DNA from: Chloroflexota bacterium
Lineage (GTDB): Bacteria; Chloroflexota; UBA6077; FW602-bin22
Direction of reading: 5' to 3'
Assembly (NCBI GenBank): GCA_016875715.1
Contig: VGOZ01000014.1
Span: forward strand, 1-51,449
Length of the DNA: 51,449 nucleotides
Below, piece by piece: positions 15,428 through 25,313 of this stretch. The notes below the pieces were generated by a model that made no database searches, was not told the origin of the DNA, and worked only from the letters and a program-made list of their open reading frames with translations. The translations under genes were made by a program, and so were the position numbers. How positions within the stretch are numbered: position 1 is the stretch's first letter; every line of letters begins with the position of its first letter.

Positions 15428-16540
15428 TCAGCGATCGGTGCGAAGTCGCGAACGCCCGTCGTGTCGTTCGATCGCCAGTTCGATCAGTCGGTCGAGCAGG
15501 CGCCCGTACGGCAGTCCGCTGGCTTCCCAGAGCTTCGGGTACATCGAGATACTCGTGAACCCCGGAATCGTGTTCAGCTCGTTGACGAGCACGATCGATT
15601 CATCGCGGCTGATGAAGAAGTCCACCCGGGCCATCCCCGCGCACTCGATGGCGCGAAAGGCGGTCACCGCCAGTGCGCGGGTGCGGTCCGATGCCTCGGC
15701 GCTGAGGGGCGCGGGGATCAGCAGTTGGGTCGACGAATTTGCGTACTTAGCTTCGTAGTCGTACCACTCGCGGTCCGGGATCACCTCGCCGATGACCGAT
15801 GCGATCGGCGCATCGTTGCCGAGCACGCTGCATTCGACCTCGCGCGCATCGATCGCAGCCCGCTCGACGATCACTTTTCGGTCGTACGTCAGCGCAAGAC
15901 CGACAGCCTGGCGGAGAGTGGACTCATCGGTCGCCCGGGTGATCCCCACGGAGGACCCGAGATTGGCCGGCTTGACGAAACACGGATACCCGAGGCGCGC
16001 CTCGATCTCAACGATCGTTTGCTCCACGGCGCCGTGCCACTGGGGTTCGATGAAGGCGACCCAGTCGAGAACCGGCAGACCGGCCGCGCGCAGGACAGTC
16101 TTCATCATCGCCTTATCCATGCCCAGCGCCGAACCCAGGACGCCCGCGCCGACGTACGGTACGTTCGCCATCTCCAGCAGACCCTGGATCGTGCCATCCT
16201 CGCCATAGGGCCCGTGGAGCACCGGGAAGACGACGTCGATCGGTTCCAGCGCCGTGCGGGCCTCCAGTCCGCGCGAGACCGACACTGTGACCAGCCCCCC
16301 GCCGCGCGGATTCGTGACGATCGCCGTCTCGTCCAGCGCTTCGGCGCCTGCCTTCAGCGCGCGCATTGGATCACCGGAGGAGAGCCATCCCCCCTGCCGC
16401 GTCAGGCCGATGGGCACGACCTCGTACTTCTCCGCATCCAGCGCCGCCATAACCGACTCGGCGGAGCGCAGCGACACCTCGTGCTCGCCAGATCGCCCTC
16501 CGAACACGACGCCGACGCGGATCCTGCGGCCCTCATTCAT
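15428..16540 (-). CDS. ddl: D-alanine--D-alanine ligase
   Basis: 370 aa, ATP-grasp ligase making the D-Ala-D-Ala dipeptide for MurF. N-terminal [20 protein letters not shown] with the Glu that binds the first D-Ala; ATP-grasp blocks [15 protein letters not shown] and [19 protein letters not shown]-terminal [11 protein letters not shown], then [13 protein letters not shown] with the Mg ligands. ATG 16540 overlaps the murB stop by 4 nt (ATGA). Confidence 0.94.
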   Translation of the reverse strand: MNEGRRIRVGVVFGGRSGEHEVSLRSAESVMAALDAEKYEVVPIGLTRQGGWLSSGDPMRALKAGAEALDETAIVTNPRGGGLVTVSVSRGLEARTALEPIDVVFPVLHGPYGEDGTIQGLLEMANVPYVGAGVLGSALGMDKAMMKTVLRAAGLPVLDWVAFIEPQWHGAVEQTIVEIEARLGYPCFVKPANLGSSVGITRATDESTLRQAVGLALTYDRKVIVERAAIDAREVECSVLGNDAPIASVIGEVIPDREWYDYEAKYANSSTQLLIPAPLSAEASDRTRALAVTAFRAIECAGMARVDFFISRDESIVLVNELNTIPGFTSISMYPKLWEASGLPYGRLLDRLIELAIERHDGRSRLRTDR

Positions 16541-17466
16541 GCCGGAAATTCACTCCAGTCACCGAGAAACTCCACCTCGGGCACCAGCGCGATCCCGAAG
16601 CGCCGCTCCACCTCCGAACGCGCGAGGCAGATGAGGGAGGCGACATCCTCGGCCGAGGCACCTCCTTGATTGACAATGAAGTTCGCGTGGCGCGTCGAGA
16701 TCGCTGCGCCGCCGATCGCTCGCCCTTTGAGTCCAGCGCGCTCGATGAGCCGGCCGGCGAACTCTCCCGGCGGGTTGGTGAACGTGGATCCGGCGCTCAT
16801 CTCGGTGGGCTGATGCTCGCGCCGCCAGTGGCGAATCTCGTCGATTCGCGCAAGCGCCTCGGCCGCCGGCGATGGCTTCAAAACGAACGTCGCCTCGACT
16901 ACCACCGGTCGCGGTGAGGCGCGTTTGAGGGCGCTGTCCCGATAGGAGAGGTCTAGAGCCGACAAAGGCAGGTCGTCGACGCTGCCATCGTCGCGCAGGA
17001 CTCGTGCAGAACGGAGTACGCCGCGCATATCGCCGGCGTGCGCCCCAGCGTTCTGGACCACGGCGCCACCCAATGTGCCGGGGATCGCCGCCGCGAATTC
17101 GAAGCCGGTCCATCCCCGGGCGGCGGTCTCCCGTGCGAGATGCGCGAGCGATGTCCCGGCGGACGCGGTGACGAGAGCACCGGCATCCTCCTCGACGATC
17201 GTGAGGCGCGTGGACTCCATGCGGATGATGAGACCGCGGAATCCCCGATCGGCGATCACGAGGTTCGAGCCGCGCCCGATCACCCGCCACGGAATCCCCT
17301 GGCCGGCGGCCCAGCCGACCAGTTCCCGCAGGCCTTCGACCTCTTCGGTGATCGCGAAGAGGTCGGCGCGCCCACCCACGCGCAGGCTCGTATAAGGCGC
17401 GAGCGCCACGTTGCGGTCGACGCGGGTGCCCGACGAGAGTCGTCCGAGATGGAGCGCGGTCGTCAC
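16537..17466 (-). CDS. murB: UDP-N-acetylenolpyruvoylglucosamine reductase
   Basis: 309 aa. FAD enzyme reducing the enolpyruvyl group to make UDP-MurNAc. Blocks: [19 protein letters not shown]-site [34 protein letters not shown] with the catalytic Ser, and C-terminal VPEVEFLG with the conserved Glu. I chose GTG 17466 because it overlaps the murC stop (GTGA); the open frame extends into murC but that part is not MurB-like. Confidence 0.93.
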   Translation of the reverse strand: MTTALHLGRLSSGTRVDRNVALAPYTSLRVGGRADLFAITEEVEGLRELVGWAAGQGIPWRVIGRGSNLVIADRGFRGLIIRMESTRLTIVEEDAGALVTASAGTSLAHLARETAARGWTGFEFAAAIPGTLGGAVVQNAGAHAGDMRGVLRSARVLRDDGSVDDLPLSALDLSYRDSALKRASPRPVVVEATFVLKPSPAAEALARIDEIRHWRREHQPTEMSAGSTFTNPPGEFAGRLIERAGLKGRAIGGAAISTRHANFIVNQGGASAEDVASLICLARSEVERRFGIALVPEVEFLGDWSEFPA

Positions 17467-18848
17467 GACACCTCGAGCGCGGCGACCACCCAGCTCGCGA
17501 GCCGGGTGACGTCTCCTGCTCCCATAGTCACGATGATGTCGCCCGGCCGCGCCGTGGATGACGCGCGGCTCACCGCCTCCGCCGCGCCCGGGCAATAGAT
17601 CACGTCAGACCGCCCGATTGCCGCCACCAGTCGCGCGGCGTCACCCTCGGGTGTCGCGTCCTCGCGGCCGGGTGGGGAGTACGGCGCAAGCATCAGGACC
17701 ACGTCGGCGTCGTCGAACGAAGCGCTGAAGTCCTTGAACAGCGCGGCGGTGCGATGGTACGTGTGCGGCTGGAAGATGCAGATGATGCGACCGCGCGCGA
17801 CCTGTCGTGCCGTGGCGAGCGCTGCGCGTAGCTTCATGGGATGGTGGGCGTAATCGTCGTAGACGACTACGCCACGGACGCTTCCTCGCCGCTCGAACCG
17901 TCGACCGACACCGGGGAACTCGCGCAGCGCCTCCACACTGGCAGTGGTCTCTACTCCAACCAGTGCCGCCGCCGCGATCGCGCCCACCGCGTTATGGACG
18001 TTGTGCCTGCCCGGCAGGGGGAGCGTGAGGACGTGGGAGAGCCCCTTGTGGCGCACGACCGCTGTCGTGGTCGGGCCTGCGGTATCGATCCGTCCGATCT
18101 GCCAGTCGGCGTCCGGCCGAGTGCCGAAGGTCACTGACCCCCCATCGGCCAGGCGCGCCGCGCCCGGGTCATCGCCGTTCACGATCAGGCCTCCGCGCGG
18201 TGTGCTCGTCGCGAAGGCCCGGAAGGCCTCCTCCATCGCGTCGACCGAACCATAGTAGTCGAGATGGTCCGCCTCGACATTGGTGACGACCGCGATCGCT
18301 GGTGTCAGGTGGAGGAACGATCGATCGAACTCGTCGGCTTCCACGACCAGAAAGCGCGACCCTCCAGCCCGACCACCGACGCCCAGCCCGGGCACCTCAC
18401 CCCCCACCAGAGCGCTCGGATCGTGTCCCGCGCGCAGCAGGATCCACGCCGCCATCGCCGTCGTCGTCGTCTTTCCCGCCGTTCCGGCGATGCAGATCGC
18501 CGTGCGCTGTCGCGACCACGCCCCAACCACTTCGGCGCGCTTCGCGATCGCCACACCGCGTTCGCGTGCCTCGACCAGGCAGGGGACGTCCGGTGCTGCG
18601 GCCGAAGTCGCGACGACCAGATCGCGCCCGATCGCGTGTTCGCGAGCATGGCCGGTCCGCGCGATGACACCGAATTCACCCAGTGCTCCCAGCACCCGGG
18701 AGTCCGTCGCATCGCAGCCATCGACCGTCCAGCCAGAGCGCGCCGACAACGCCGCGAGGGGCGCCATCCCGGCACCGCCGATTCCCACGAAGTGCGCCCG
18801 GACCGCTCTCCGCCGGACGAGATCAGCGAGCGCCGATGGCGCGATCAC
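17463..18848 (-). CDS. murC: UDP-N-acetylmuramate--L-alanine ligase
   Basis: 461 aa. Mur ligase adding L-Ala to UDP-MurNAc. Rossmann start HFVGIGGAGMAPLAAL, P-loop AGTAGKTTTTAMAAW, VEADEFDRSFLHL, VTNVEADHLDYYGS, and YDDYAHHPMKLRAALA of the C-terminal domain. GTG 18848 overlaps the end of the cvpA-like gene by 4 nt. Confidence 0.94.
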   Translation of the reverse strand: MIAPSALADLVRRRAVRAHFVGIGGAGMAPLAALSARSGWTVDGCDATDSRVLGALGEFGVIARTGHAREHAIGRDLVVATSAAAPDVPCLVEARERGVAIAKRAEVVGAWSRQRTAICIAGTAGKTTTTAMAAWILLRAGHDPSALVGGEVPGLGVGGRAGGSRFLVVEADEFDRSFLHLTPAIAVVTNVEADHLDYYGSVDAMEEAFRAFATSTPRGGLIVNGDDPGAARLADGGSVTFGTRPDADWQIGRIDTAGPTTTAVVRHKGLSHVLTLPLPGRHNVHNAVGAIAAAALVGVETTASVEALREFPGVGRRFERRGSVRGVVVYDDYAHHPMKLRAALATARQVARGRIICIFQPHTYHRTAALFKDFSASFDDADVVLMLAPYSPPGREDATPEGDAARLVAAIGRSDVIYCPGAAEAVSRASSTARPGDIIVTMGAGDVTRLASWVVAALEVS

Positions 18849-19471
18849 AGGGCCTCATCCAGATCGTGGACGTTGCCGCCACGCCGGACGAAGCGCGAGT
18901 TCGCGATGATGGCGATCGCCACGATTAGGACGATCGCGACCGTGGCGAGGATGATGGTCGAACGACTTGCGAGCCCGGGGAGCGCCAGCGCCTCCGCAAA
19001 GAATCCCGTACCGACGTAGGCCACTATGTAGCCTGTGATGGCTCCCGCGAGCGCGCCGAGCAGCGCATCGCCTCCTGAGGACCCGCGCGGCCCGAGGCTG
19101 TTGGCGGCGAGGTAGCTGAGCCCGACACCCAGTGCGAATGTCACGCCGAGAAACGTCCGAGGAGCGAACAGGTCGATCGCGGGGGTCGCGCGGAGGCTTG
19201 CCAGCAGAGGCGTGGGATCGCTCAGGTCGAAACCTCCCATCCAGACGAATCTCACGATCAGCCAGACCCGATTCGCGCTCTCGACGAGGGGGATTCCGAG
19301 GAACCCCACGACCGTCCACAGGAGGAGAAGAAGCACGAGGCCGCCAAGTTCACGGACCCACCCGCGGCGCGCGCCGACCACCGCGCCGATGACGATCAGC
19401 GCCAGGTATGGCCACATCGTCCCGATCTGCAGCGCACCTGGGATTGGAAGCGGCGGCGCTGGGATCGCCAT
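18845..19471 (-). CDS. CvpA-like membrane protein
   Basis: 208 aa from ATG 19471, which overlaps the murG stop (TGATG). Four to five hydrophobic segments: YLALIVIGAVVGARRGWV, LVLLLLLWTVVGFLGIPL, TFLGVTFALGVGLSYLAA, a Gly-rich re-entrant-looking stretch, and a last helix rich in Ile/Val. The short helix-RRGWVRE pattern resembles the CvpA/colicin-V-production family. It stands where ftsW often lies in dcw clusters but is too small to be FtsW/RodA. Confidence 0.55.
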   Translation of the reverse strand: MAIPAPPLPIPGALQIGTMWPYLALIVIGAVVGARRGWVRELGGLVLLLLLWTVVGFLGIPLVESANRVWLIVRFVWMGGFDLSDPTPLLASLRATPAIDLFAPRTFLGVTFALGVGLSYLAANSLGPRGSSGGDALLGALAGAITGYIVAYVGTGFFAEALALPGLASRSTIILATVAIVLIVAIAIIANSRFVRRGGNVHDLDEAL

Positions 19472-20604
19472 CAGCGAGCGTCCTCGAATGCGAATCGCGC
19501 GATCGTCGCGCGGATCGCATCGATCGAGCCCGGTCGGTCCAGCAGGCCCATCGCGGTGCGACGCTGCTCTTGGCCGGCGCGGTCGTAGAGCAGGGCTAGC
19601 GCTTCTTGGGCGAGCGCCGCTGCGCTTTCGGGCAGAGGGCTTGTGTAGATGTGCGCTGCACCCTGCCGCGCAAGATAGGCGGCGTTCGCTCGTTGGTGTC
19701 CGCCAGCGAACGATCCCGGAATCAGAAGCGCGGGCAGCGAGAAGGCCGGAAGCTCCCCGAGTGTCGAGGCTCCCGCGCGCCCCACGAAGAGATCCGCCGC
19801 TGCGAGCCACATTCCCAATTCCAGGCTAACGAAGGGCGTCGGCCGGTAACGGTCCTGAAGCCACTCCGGCAGGGATCGGCGCGCCCGGAGGGAGTCGTCG
19901 GCCCCGGCCAGACCGGTCTGGTGCAGGACGGTGGCTCCGCCGACGAGACGGGGAAGGGCAGTCCAGACCGCCTCGTTGATGGCGCGCGCACCCTGGCTTC
20001 CACCCATCACCAGGATCACGGGATCCTCGCCGATCCCGAGTTCGGACCGCGCAGCGGCCCGGCGATCGGGCCGCCCGCTCCAGGCGCGTAGCTCCGGCCG
20101 AACCGGATACCCGGTCGGCACCACTGATGCACCCCGCAAGTACCGCGCCGACTCGGCCGCGGTGCACACGATGGCGCTGGCGAAGCGGGCCAGGAAGCGG
20201 ATTGCCAGGCCCGGCTCGATATCTGGCAGGAAGAGGATGACGGGAATCGAAAGCGAGCGTGCGGCCAGCACGGGCGGGACAGAGACGTAGCCACCTGTCG
20301 CGAAGAGTGCGTATGGGTGACGCTCGCTGAGGATGTGCCGCGCGGAAAGAAAGCCGCGCAGGTTTGCCAGGGCCGATTGAAGGAGTTGCAGCGCATTGCG
20401 GCCCGCAACCGCGCCAGCTCCCGTGGCGGCGAACGGAATGCCAAGATCTCTCGCGAGGTGGCGCTCCATGCCGGCCTCTCGACCGAGCCAGATCGCTGTG
20501 CCACCCATGCCGGCGACCACTGCTCCGGCCGGATAGACATGGCCGGCCGTGCCGCCCCCGGCTAGGGCGATCGGCGAGATGTCGGCACGACTCATCGCAA
20601 CCAT
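19471..20604 (-). CDS. murG: Lipid II synthase MurG (UDP-GlcNAc transferase)
   Basis: 377 aa, GT28 glycosyltransferase converting lipid I to lipid II at the cytoplasmic membrane face. N-terminal AGGGTAGHVYPA acceptor loop, VSVPPVLAARSLSIPVILFLPDIEPGLA, VMGGSQGARAINEA, and the donor-site block FVGRAGASTLGELPAFSLPALLIP. The usual H of H-EQN is replaced by LPDIEPG. ATG 20604 shares one base with the murD stop; GTG 20607 is an equal alternative. Confidence 0.93.
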   Translation of the reverse strand: MVAMSRADISPIALAGGGTAGHVYPAGAVVAGMGGTAIWLGREAGMERHLARDLGIPFAATGAGAVAGRNALQLLQSALANLRGFLSARHILSERHPYALFATGGYVSVPPVLAARSLSIPVILFLPDIEPGLAIRFLARFASAIVCTAAESARYLRGASVVPTGYPVRPELRAWSGRPDRRAAARSELGIGEDPVILVMGGSQGARAINEAVWTALPRLVGGATVLHQTGLAGADDSLRARRSLPEWLQDRYRPTPFVSLELGMWLAAADLFVGRAGASTLGELPAFSLPALLIPGSFAGGHQRANAAYLARQGAAHIYTSPLPESAAALAQEALALLYDRAGQEQRRTAMGLLDRPGSIDAIRATIARFAFEDAR

Positions 20605-21965
20605 CACCGCTCGGTGGCCGCCAGCGTACCGACCATCTCTTTGAAGGCCCGGCCCCTCGCCTCGTAGTCCCGAAATTCGTCGAAGCTCGAACCGCTCGGA
20701 GAGAGCAGGACGATATCGCCTGGCCGGGCGAGGCCGTACGCCGCGTCAACTGCCTCGCGCAGGGATCCTACCGACGCGGCGGGAGCGGGCGCCCCGGCCT
20801 GCGCGATCGCGTCGTGCAACTCGCACCGCAACTCACCGAAGAGCACAACGGAGCGGGCGCGTGCCTGGATCTCCCGGGCGAGATCGTCCAGCGGAACTCG
20901 CTTGCTCCGGCCACCGGCGAGGAGGATGACCCCCGGATCGAACGAGCGAAGCGCGGCGATCGTCTCCGCGGGCGACGTCGCCTTCGAATCGTTGTACCAG
21001 AGGGCACCGCCGACGCGGCCCACCTCTTCGATGCGGTGCTCCACCCCGCCAAACGTGCGCGCAATCGCCGAGATGGCCTCCATGCTCGCGCCGAGATGCG
21101 CCGCGGTCGTCGCCGCGGCCAGCACGTTCGCGATATTGTGGTCGCCGCGCAGGCGGAGATCCGCCCGGCGGCAGATGACACCTCCGCGCGACGCGGTACC
21201 CAGAAGGAGGCGGTCTCCGTCGAACCACGCGCCGTTTTGCACGTGTCGCTGGAGAGAGAAATGGTCCCGGCGTCCCTCACCGAGCGATGAAAGGGGGACG
21301 AGGGTCTCGTCGTCGGCATTGAGGATGGCGACATCGCCGGATTTCTGATACCGGAGCAGGTTCGCCTTCGCGTCGCGGTATGCATCGAGGTCGAGGTGGC
21401 GATCGAGATGATTCGGCGTCAGGTTGAGAATCGCGCCGATACCTGGGCTGCGCCGGAGGTTCTCGAGCTGAAAACTGGAAAGTTCGAGGACGACCTCACC
21501 GGCAAATCCGCCAGCGATGTAGTCGATCGCGGGGCGGCCGATGTTGCCTCCGACGAACGTGTCCACCCCCGAAGCCTCGAGCATCCGACCAACGAGCGTT
21601 GTCGTGGTCGTCTTGCCAGCACTGCCCGTGATCGCCGCGATCCGCCGATCGCAGAGGTCGAAGAAGAGCTCGATCTCGGAGCTCACCGCGATGCCGTCCC
21701 GACGTGCCGCCGCCACGAGCGCGTGCGATCGCGGCACGCCGGGACTGACATAGAGCGTGCCGATCCCGTGGAGGAGCGATGGATCGGTCCCACCGAGCGC
21801 GAGACGGAGTCCGAGTTGTTCCGCTGCGGCCACCACATCACCGAGCGCCTCGAGCGAACGATCGTCGGCGACGGTGACCTCGGCGCCGCTCTGGCGGAGG
21901 AAGCGACCCAGCGCAAGATGCGTGCGCGCTAGGCCGAGGAGCAGCGCGCTTCTGGGGAGTCTCAC
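20604..21965 (-). CDS. murD: UDP-N-acetylmuramoylalanine--D-glutamate ligase
   Basis: 453 aa Mur ligase adding D-Glu. N-terminal LLLGLARTHLALGRFL, P-loop AITGSAGKTTTTTLVGRML, GGNIGRPAI, LELSSFQLENL, ILNLTPNHLDRH, and C-terminal YNDSKATSPAETIAAL. It ends with LLSPSGSSFDEFRDYEARG, normally LSPACASFD; here the PACASFD Cys position is occupied by Gly-Ser. GTG start at 21965 overlaps the mraY stop by 4 nt. Confidence 0.94.
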   Translation of the reverse strand: MRLPRSALLLGLARTHLALGRFLRQSGAEVTVADDRSLEALGDVVAAAEQLGLRLALGGTDPSLLHGIGTLYVSPGVPRSHALVAAARRDGIAVSSEIELFFDLCDRRIAAITGSAGKTTTTTLVGRMLEASGVDTFVGGNIGRPAIDYIAGGFAGEVVLELSSFQLENLRRSPGIGAILNLTPNHLDRHLDLDAYRDAKANLLRYQKSGDVAILNADDETLVPLSSLGEGRRDHFSLQRHVQNGAWFDGDRLLLGTASRGGVICRRADLRLRGDHNIANVLAAATTAAHLGASMEAISAIARTFGGVEHRIEEVGRVGGALWYNDSKATSPAETIAALRSFDPGVILLAGGRSKRVPLDDLAREIQARARSVVLFGELRCELHDAIAQAGAPAPAASVGSLREAVDAAYGLARPGDIVLLSPSGSSFDEFRDYEARGRAFKEMVGTLAATER

Positions 21966-22915
21966 AGGCGGACCAGGAGAAGCCCGCAGGCGCCGGCGAC
22001 CGTGGCGGCGATCCAGAACCGGCCGACGATCTGCGTCTCAGGCCAGCCGATCAGCTCGAGATGGTGGTGGAGCGGCGCCCGGCGGAAGAGACGCCGCCCG
22101 CCGGTGAGGCGGAAGTACCCAACCTGGAGCATCACCGAGACGAGAACGAGGACGAGCGGCGCTGCGACCACCGGCAGGAGCAGGGCGTCCCCGGTGCCAA
22201 GCGCGAGGACGGCCAGAGCGGCGCCGAGGCCGAGCGACCCCGTGCCACCCATGAAAACCCGGGCAGGGTGGACATTGAACCAAAGAAAGGCGAGCAGGGA
22301 CCCGACCAGTGCCGCCGCCGCCACTGCGAGGACGACCTGACCGCGACCGAGGGCGAGCACGCCGAACGTCGCGATCGCGATGCCGATCGTTCCTCCCGCC
22401 AGACCGTCCAGGCCGTCGATCACATTCGCAGCCGAGGTCGTGGCGTAGATAACGAGCATTGCGAACGGCACGAACGCGAGCCTGAGGTCGGTCGCGCCAA
22501 CGAAGGGGATGCGGAGCGCGCCTCCCGAAGGACCGAGATAGAGGAGCAGCGCGACGACCGCGGCGAAGATCAATTGCCACAACAGTTGGGCGCGAATCTT
22601 GAAGCCGATTCCCTCGTGACTGCGGATGTTCGCCACATCGTCGAGGGCGCCGAAGAGCGCGTAGAGTCCAATCGCCAGGAAGTACGGCACCAGGCTGGCG
22701 AGGTCTGGCGCGAGGATCAGCGTCACGACGGCTGCAATCGACACGAAAAGCATGCCGCCCATCGTCGGCGTCCCCTGCTTGGCCAGATGGTGCTCCTGCC
22801 CCTCCAGCCGGATCTGTTTGCCGAGGCGAAATCGAATGAGCAGTCGGATGAACGGGGGGCCGGTGACGATGCCCAACGCGAACGCCACCAGGAGCGCGAC
22901 GAACGCCGATGTCAT
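21962..22915 (-). CDS. mraY: Phospho-N-acetylmuramoyl-pentapeptide transferase
   Basis: 317 aa, about ten transmembrane helices. Links phospho-MurNAc-pentapeptide to undecaprenyl phosphate to make lipid I. Blocks: KQGTPTMGGML, the DD loop FGALDDVANIR, NVIDGLDGLAGG, FMGGTGSLGLGAALA and PLHHHLELIGWPE. Start ATG 22915 overlaps the murF stop. Confidence 0.94.
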   Translation of the reverse strand: MTSAFVALLVAFALGIVTGPPFIRLLIRFRLGKQIRLEGQEHHLAKQGTPTMGGMLFVSIAAVVTLILAPDLASLVPYFLAIGLYALFGALDDVANIRSHEGIGFKIRAQLLWQLIFAAVVALLLYLGPSGGALRIPFVGATDLRLAFVPFAMLVIYATTSAANVIDGLDGLAGGTIGIAIATFGVLALGRGQVVLAVAAAALVGSLLAFLWFNVHPARVFMGGTGSLGLGAALAVLALGTGDALLLPVVAAPLVLVLVSVMLQVGYFRLTGGRRLFRRAPLHHHLELIGWPETQIVGRFWIAATVAGACGLLLVRL

Positions 22916-24291
22916 CGTGGTATCGAGGTCAGGCGCTGCACCAATCGCTCCATCCGCTGGCCACGGGACCCTTTCACCAGAATGAGGTCACCTGGCTGAG
23001 GTTTGATCGTCACCTCGGTGACGTCGTCCGCGAAGCGAACGTCGAGGAGACCGGCGAGGCGCGCCTCTCGCCCCAACGCGCGCGCGCGGATTCCCACCGC
23101 CCAGACAATGTCAGCCGCACTTGCTGCGCGCCTCCCTGCCGCCCGGTGCGCCTCCTCCGCGATTTCGCCGAGTTCCAGCATATCGCCCAGGATGGCGATC
23201 CGGCGGCCCGAATACTCGGCCAGCACATCGAGCGCAGCGTTCATCGAGATCGGGGCGGCGTTATAGGTGTCGTCGAGGAGGGTGGCGCCACCGGCCAGTG
23301 GGATGGGCCGCAGACGGGCGAGGTCGGGCGGACTGACGAGTGCCGCCGCGATCTCCTCCACTGCGATGTCCTCGGCGAGCGCCAGAGCGGCCGCGGCGAG
23401 GCATGGATACACGGAGTGGCGCCCGATCATCGACGTGTCGATCGCGATCTCGCCGCCCGGGTACAGCAGGCGGAACGACGTTCCTGCCAGCCCGCGCGAT
23501 TGGATATCGACGGCGCGCACGACATTGTGCTCGCCCGTTCCGTACCAGGCGACTGGGCAGCTAGCGCGCACCGCCATCCGGCGCAAGCGCTGGTCATCAC
23601 CGTTGAGGACCGCCAGGCCAGACTCGGGAAGCGCGTCGAGGATCTCGCCTTTCGCCTGCTCGATCGCCTGCATCGATCCAAAGCTCTCGAGGTGGGTTGG
23701 TCCGATGGTGGTCAGGATCGCTGCGCTGGGACGCGCGATCTCGCACAGCGTTGCGATCTCGCCTACCCGATAGGCGCCCATCTCCAGGACCGCACGGTCC
23801 ACGTCGGGTCCGACTTCCAGGAGAGAAATTGGGAGTCCGATCTCGCTGTTGAAGTTGGCCGGGCTCTCGTAGACGCGGAAACGTCTGGCCAGGACATGGG
23901 CGATCGTCTGCTTCGCGGTGGTCTTCCCGACCGAGCCCACAACACCAATGATGCCTGCGTCGATGCGCTCGCGGTGCGCCGAAGCGAGTCTCTGGAGGGC
24001 GGTGAGCGGATCATCGACGCGCACGTACGCGGTCTCTGCACGCTGTGCATTGGAGAGGGAAGAGAGCTCGACCTTCCGACGGGCGAGCACGCCGCGCGCT
24101 CCCTGTTGGATCGCGTGCACGATGAAGTCGTGGCCATCGCGCTCGGCTTCGAGCGCCACGAAGAGGGCCCCGGACCGCGCCGTCCGGGAGTCGTTCGTCA
24201 CCGAGGTGAGCGTGAGTTCTCCCTCCGGTGCGCTCTCGAGGATCGCGCCGGGAAGATCCTCCAGAATCTGTCGCAGCGGCAGCGCCGTCAT
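22912..24291 (-). CDS. murF: UDP-N-acetylmuramoyl-tripeptide--D-alanyl-D-alanine ligase
   Basis: 459 aa from ATG 24291, which overlaps the rsmH stop (ATGA). Adds the D-Ala-D-Ala made by Ddl. Blocks: SVTNDSRTARSGALFVAL, P-loop VVGSVGKTTAKQTIAHVL, ANFNSEIGLPISLLE, LEMGAYRVGEIATL, TTIGPTHLESFGS, DDTYNAAPISMNAAL and the final ILVKGSRGQRMERLV. The open frame upstream of 24291 lies within rsmH and is not MurF-like. Confidence 0.94.
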   Translation of the reverse strand: MTALPLRQILEDLPGAILESAPEGELTLTSVTNDSRTARSGALFVALEAERDGHDFIVHAIQQGARGVLARRKVELSSLSNAQRAETAYVRVDDPLTALQRLASAHRERIDAGIIGVVGSVGKTTAKQTIAHVLARRFRVYESPANFNSEIGLPISLLEVGPDVDRAVLEMGAYRVGEIATLCEIARPSAAILTTIGPTHLESFGSMQAIEQAKGEILDALPESGLAVLNGDDQRLRRMAVRASCPVAWYGTGEHNVVRAVDIQSRGLAGTSFRLLYPGGEIAIDTSMIGRHSVYPCLAAAALALAEDIAVEEIAAALVSPPDLARLRPIPLAGGATLLDDTYNAAPISMNAALDVLAEYSGRRIAILGDMLELGEIAEEAHRAAGRRAASAADIVWAVGIRARALGREARLAGLLDVRFADDVTEVTIKPQPGDLILVKGSRGQRMERLVQRLTSIPR

Positions 24292-25292
24292 CGCGGCGTA
24301 CCAATCCGGCGGGCGCAGCGCAGGCGGGCGGATCGGGCTCGCGGGTTGCGTGCCAGTTCTTCCGCAGCCGCAACGGCCGACCCCTTGCCCAGGCGTTGCG
24401 CGGCCGGCGCGCGGCCACACGTGCAAACCGGCGCCTGCGGCGGGCAGATGCAGGGCCGTGCCTGGACCTCGATAAACCGCTTGACAGTCCGATCTTCGAG
24501 GGAGTGGAAACTGATGACCGCGAGGACTCCGCCCTCCCGGAGCAGTCCGAACGCGTCGTGGAGTGCGCCCGCGAGGGGCTCGATCTCGTCGTTGACCGCG
24601 ATGCGGAGCGCCTGGAACACGCGGGTGGCCGGGTGGACGCGGCTCGAGCGCGCGTTCCCGCGGTCGATCGCCGTGGCGAGTTGTCCGGTCGTCGTCAGCG
24701 GCCCACGCGACCGCGCCTCCACGATCCTCCTCGCAAGGGAACGCGCACGAGGCTCCTCGCCGTAGCTGCGAATGATCTCGGCGATGCGCGTCTCCGGCAG
24801 TGAGTTGACAAGGTCGGCCGCGGTGGCCCCTACCCGCCGGTCAAACCTCATGTCCAGCGGTCCGTCGCGCTTGAGGCTGAAACCGCGCGCGGCGTCATCG
24901 AATTGCCGTGAGTTCACGCCGAGATCGAAGAGCACGCCATCCGCCATAGTGACCTCGGCTCGGGCGGCGATGCTGAGTAGGTCCAGGTAATGTCCATGAA
25001 CGAGAGTAACGCGATCGCCGAAGCGCGCCAGGCGCTCACGCGCGATCTCCAGGATCTCGGCGTCTCGGTCAATGCCAAGCAGGCGGCCTGTTGGGGCGCT
25101 GGCGGCGAGGATGGCCGCGGCGTGACCGCCGGATCCGACGGTGCAGTCGACGTAGATTCCGCCACCCCGAGGCTCAAGTGAGGCGCACACCTCATTGACG
25201 AGGACGGGCACGTGCCCGTCGGCGTTTTCCAATAACGGGGTCGATTCTACGTTCGCGCCCGCAGGCTCCTCGTTAGAAACCGGTATACTCAT
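24288..25292 (-). CDS. rsmH: 16S rRNA (cytosine-1402-N4) methyltransferase RsmH (MraW)
   Basis: 334 aa if started at ATG 25292. SAM-dependent methyltransferase: [22 protein letters not shown] site [63 protein letters not shown] and [14 protein letters not shown]. The start is uncertain: the family usually begins close to HVPVL, and a TTG at 25232 is preceded by a TAGAAT -10 at 25244-25249, giving a 314-aa form. The 25292 start has no Shine-Dalgarno and sits opposite the sodA promoter. First gene of the dcw block; mraZ is absent, and ftsL/ftsI are missing between rsmH and murF. Confidence 0.9.
   Translation of the reverse strand: MSIPVSNEEPAGANVESTPLLENADGHVPVLVNEVCASLEPRGGGIYVDCTVGSGGHAAAILAASAPTGRLLGIDRDAEILEIARERLARFGDRVTLVHGHYLDLLSIAARAEVTMADGVLFDLGVNSRQFDDAARGFSLKRDGPLDMRFDRRVGATAADLVNSLPETRIAEIIRSYGEEPRARSLARRIVEARSRGPLTTTGQLATAIDRGNARSSRVHPATRVFQALRIAVNDEIEPLAGALHDAFGLLREGGVLAVISFHSLEDRTVKRFIEVQARPCICPPQAPVCTCGRAPAAQRLGKGSAVAAAEELARNPRARSARLRCARRIGTPR
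25244..25249 (-). promoter_or_regulatory. Candidate dcw-cluster -10 element
   Basis: TAGAAT on the minus strand, 11 nt before an in-frame TTG (25232) of rsmH. If used, the murein operon mRNA starts inside the longest rsmH frame. Confidence 0.4.
25284..25289 (+). promoter_or_regulatory. sodA -10 element
   Basis: TATACT, 24 nt before ATG 25314, which has a GGAGG site 8 nt upstream. The -35 is poor. Confidence 0.5.
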
Positions 25293-25313
25293 TTGCCCGA
25301 GGGAGGTTTTTCC

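Noticed and set aside
15419-16669. 416-codon + strand frame opposite ddl
   Set aside because: Antisense shadow; composition and lack of motifs do not support a protein.
22909-24765. 618-codon + strand frame opposite murF and rsmH
   Set aside because: Spans two conserved genes on the other strand and shows no family signature.
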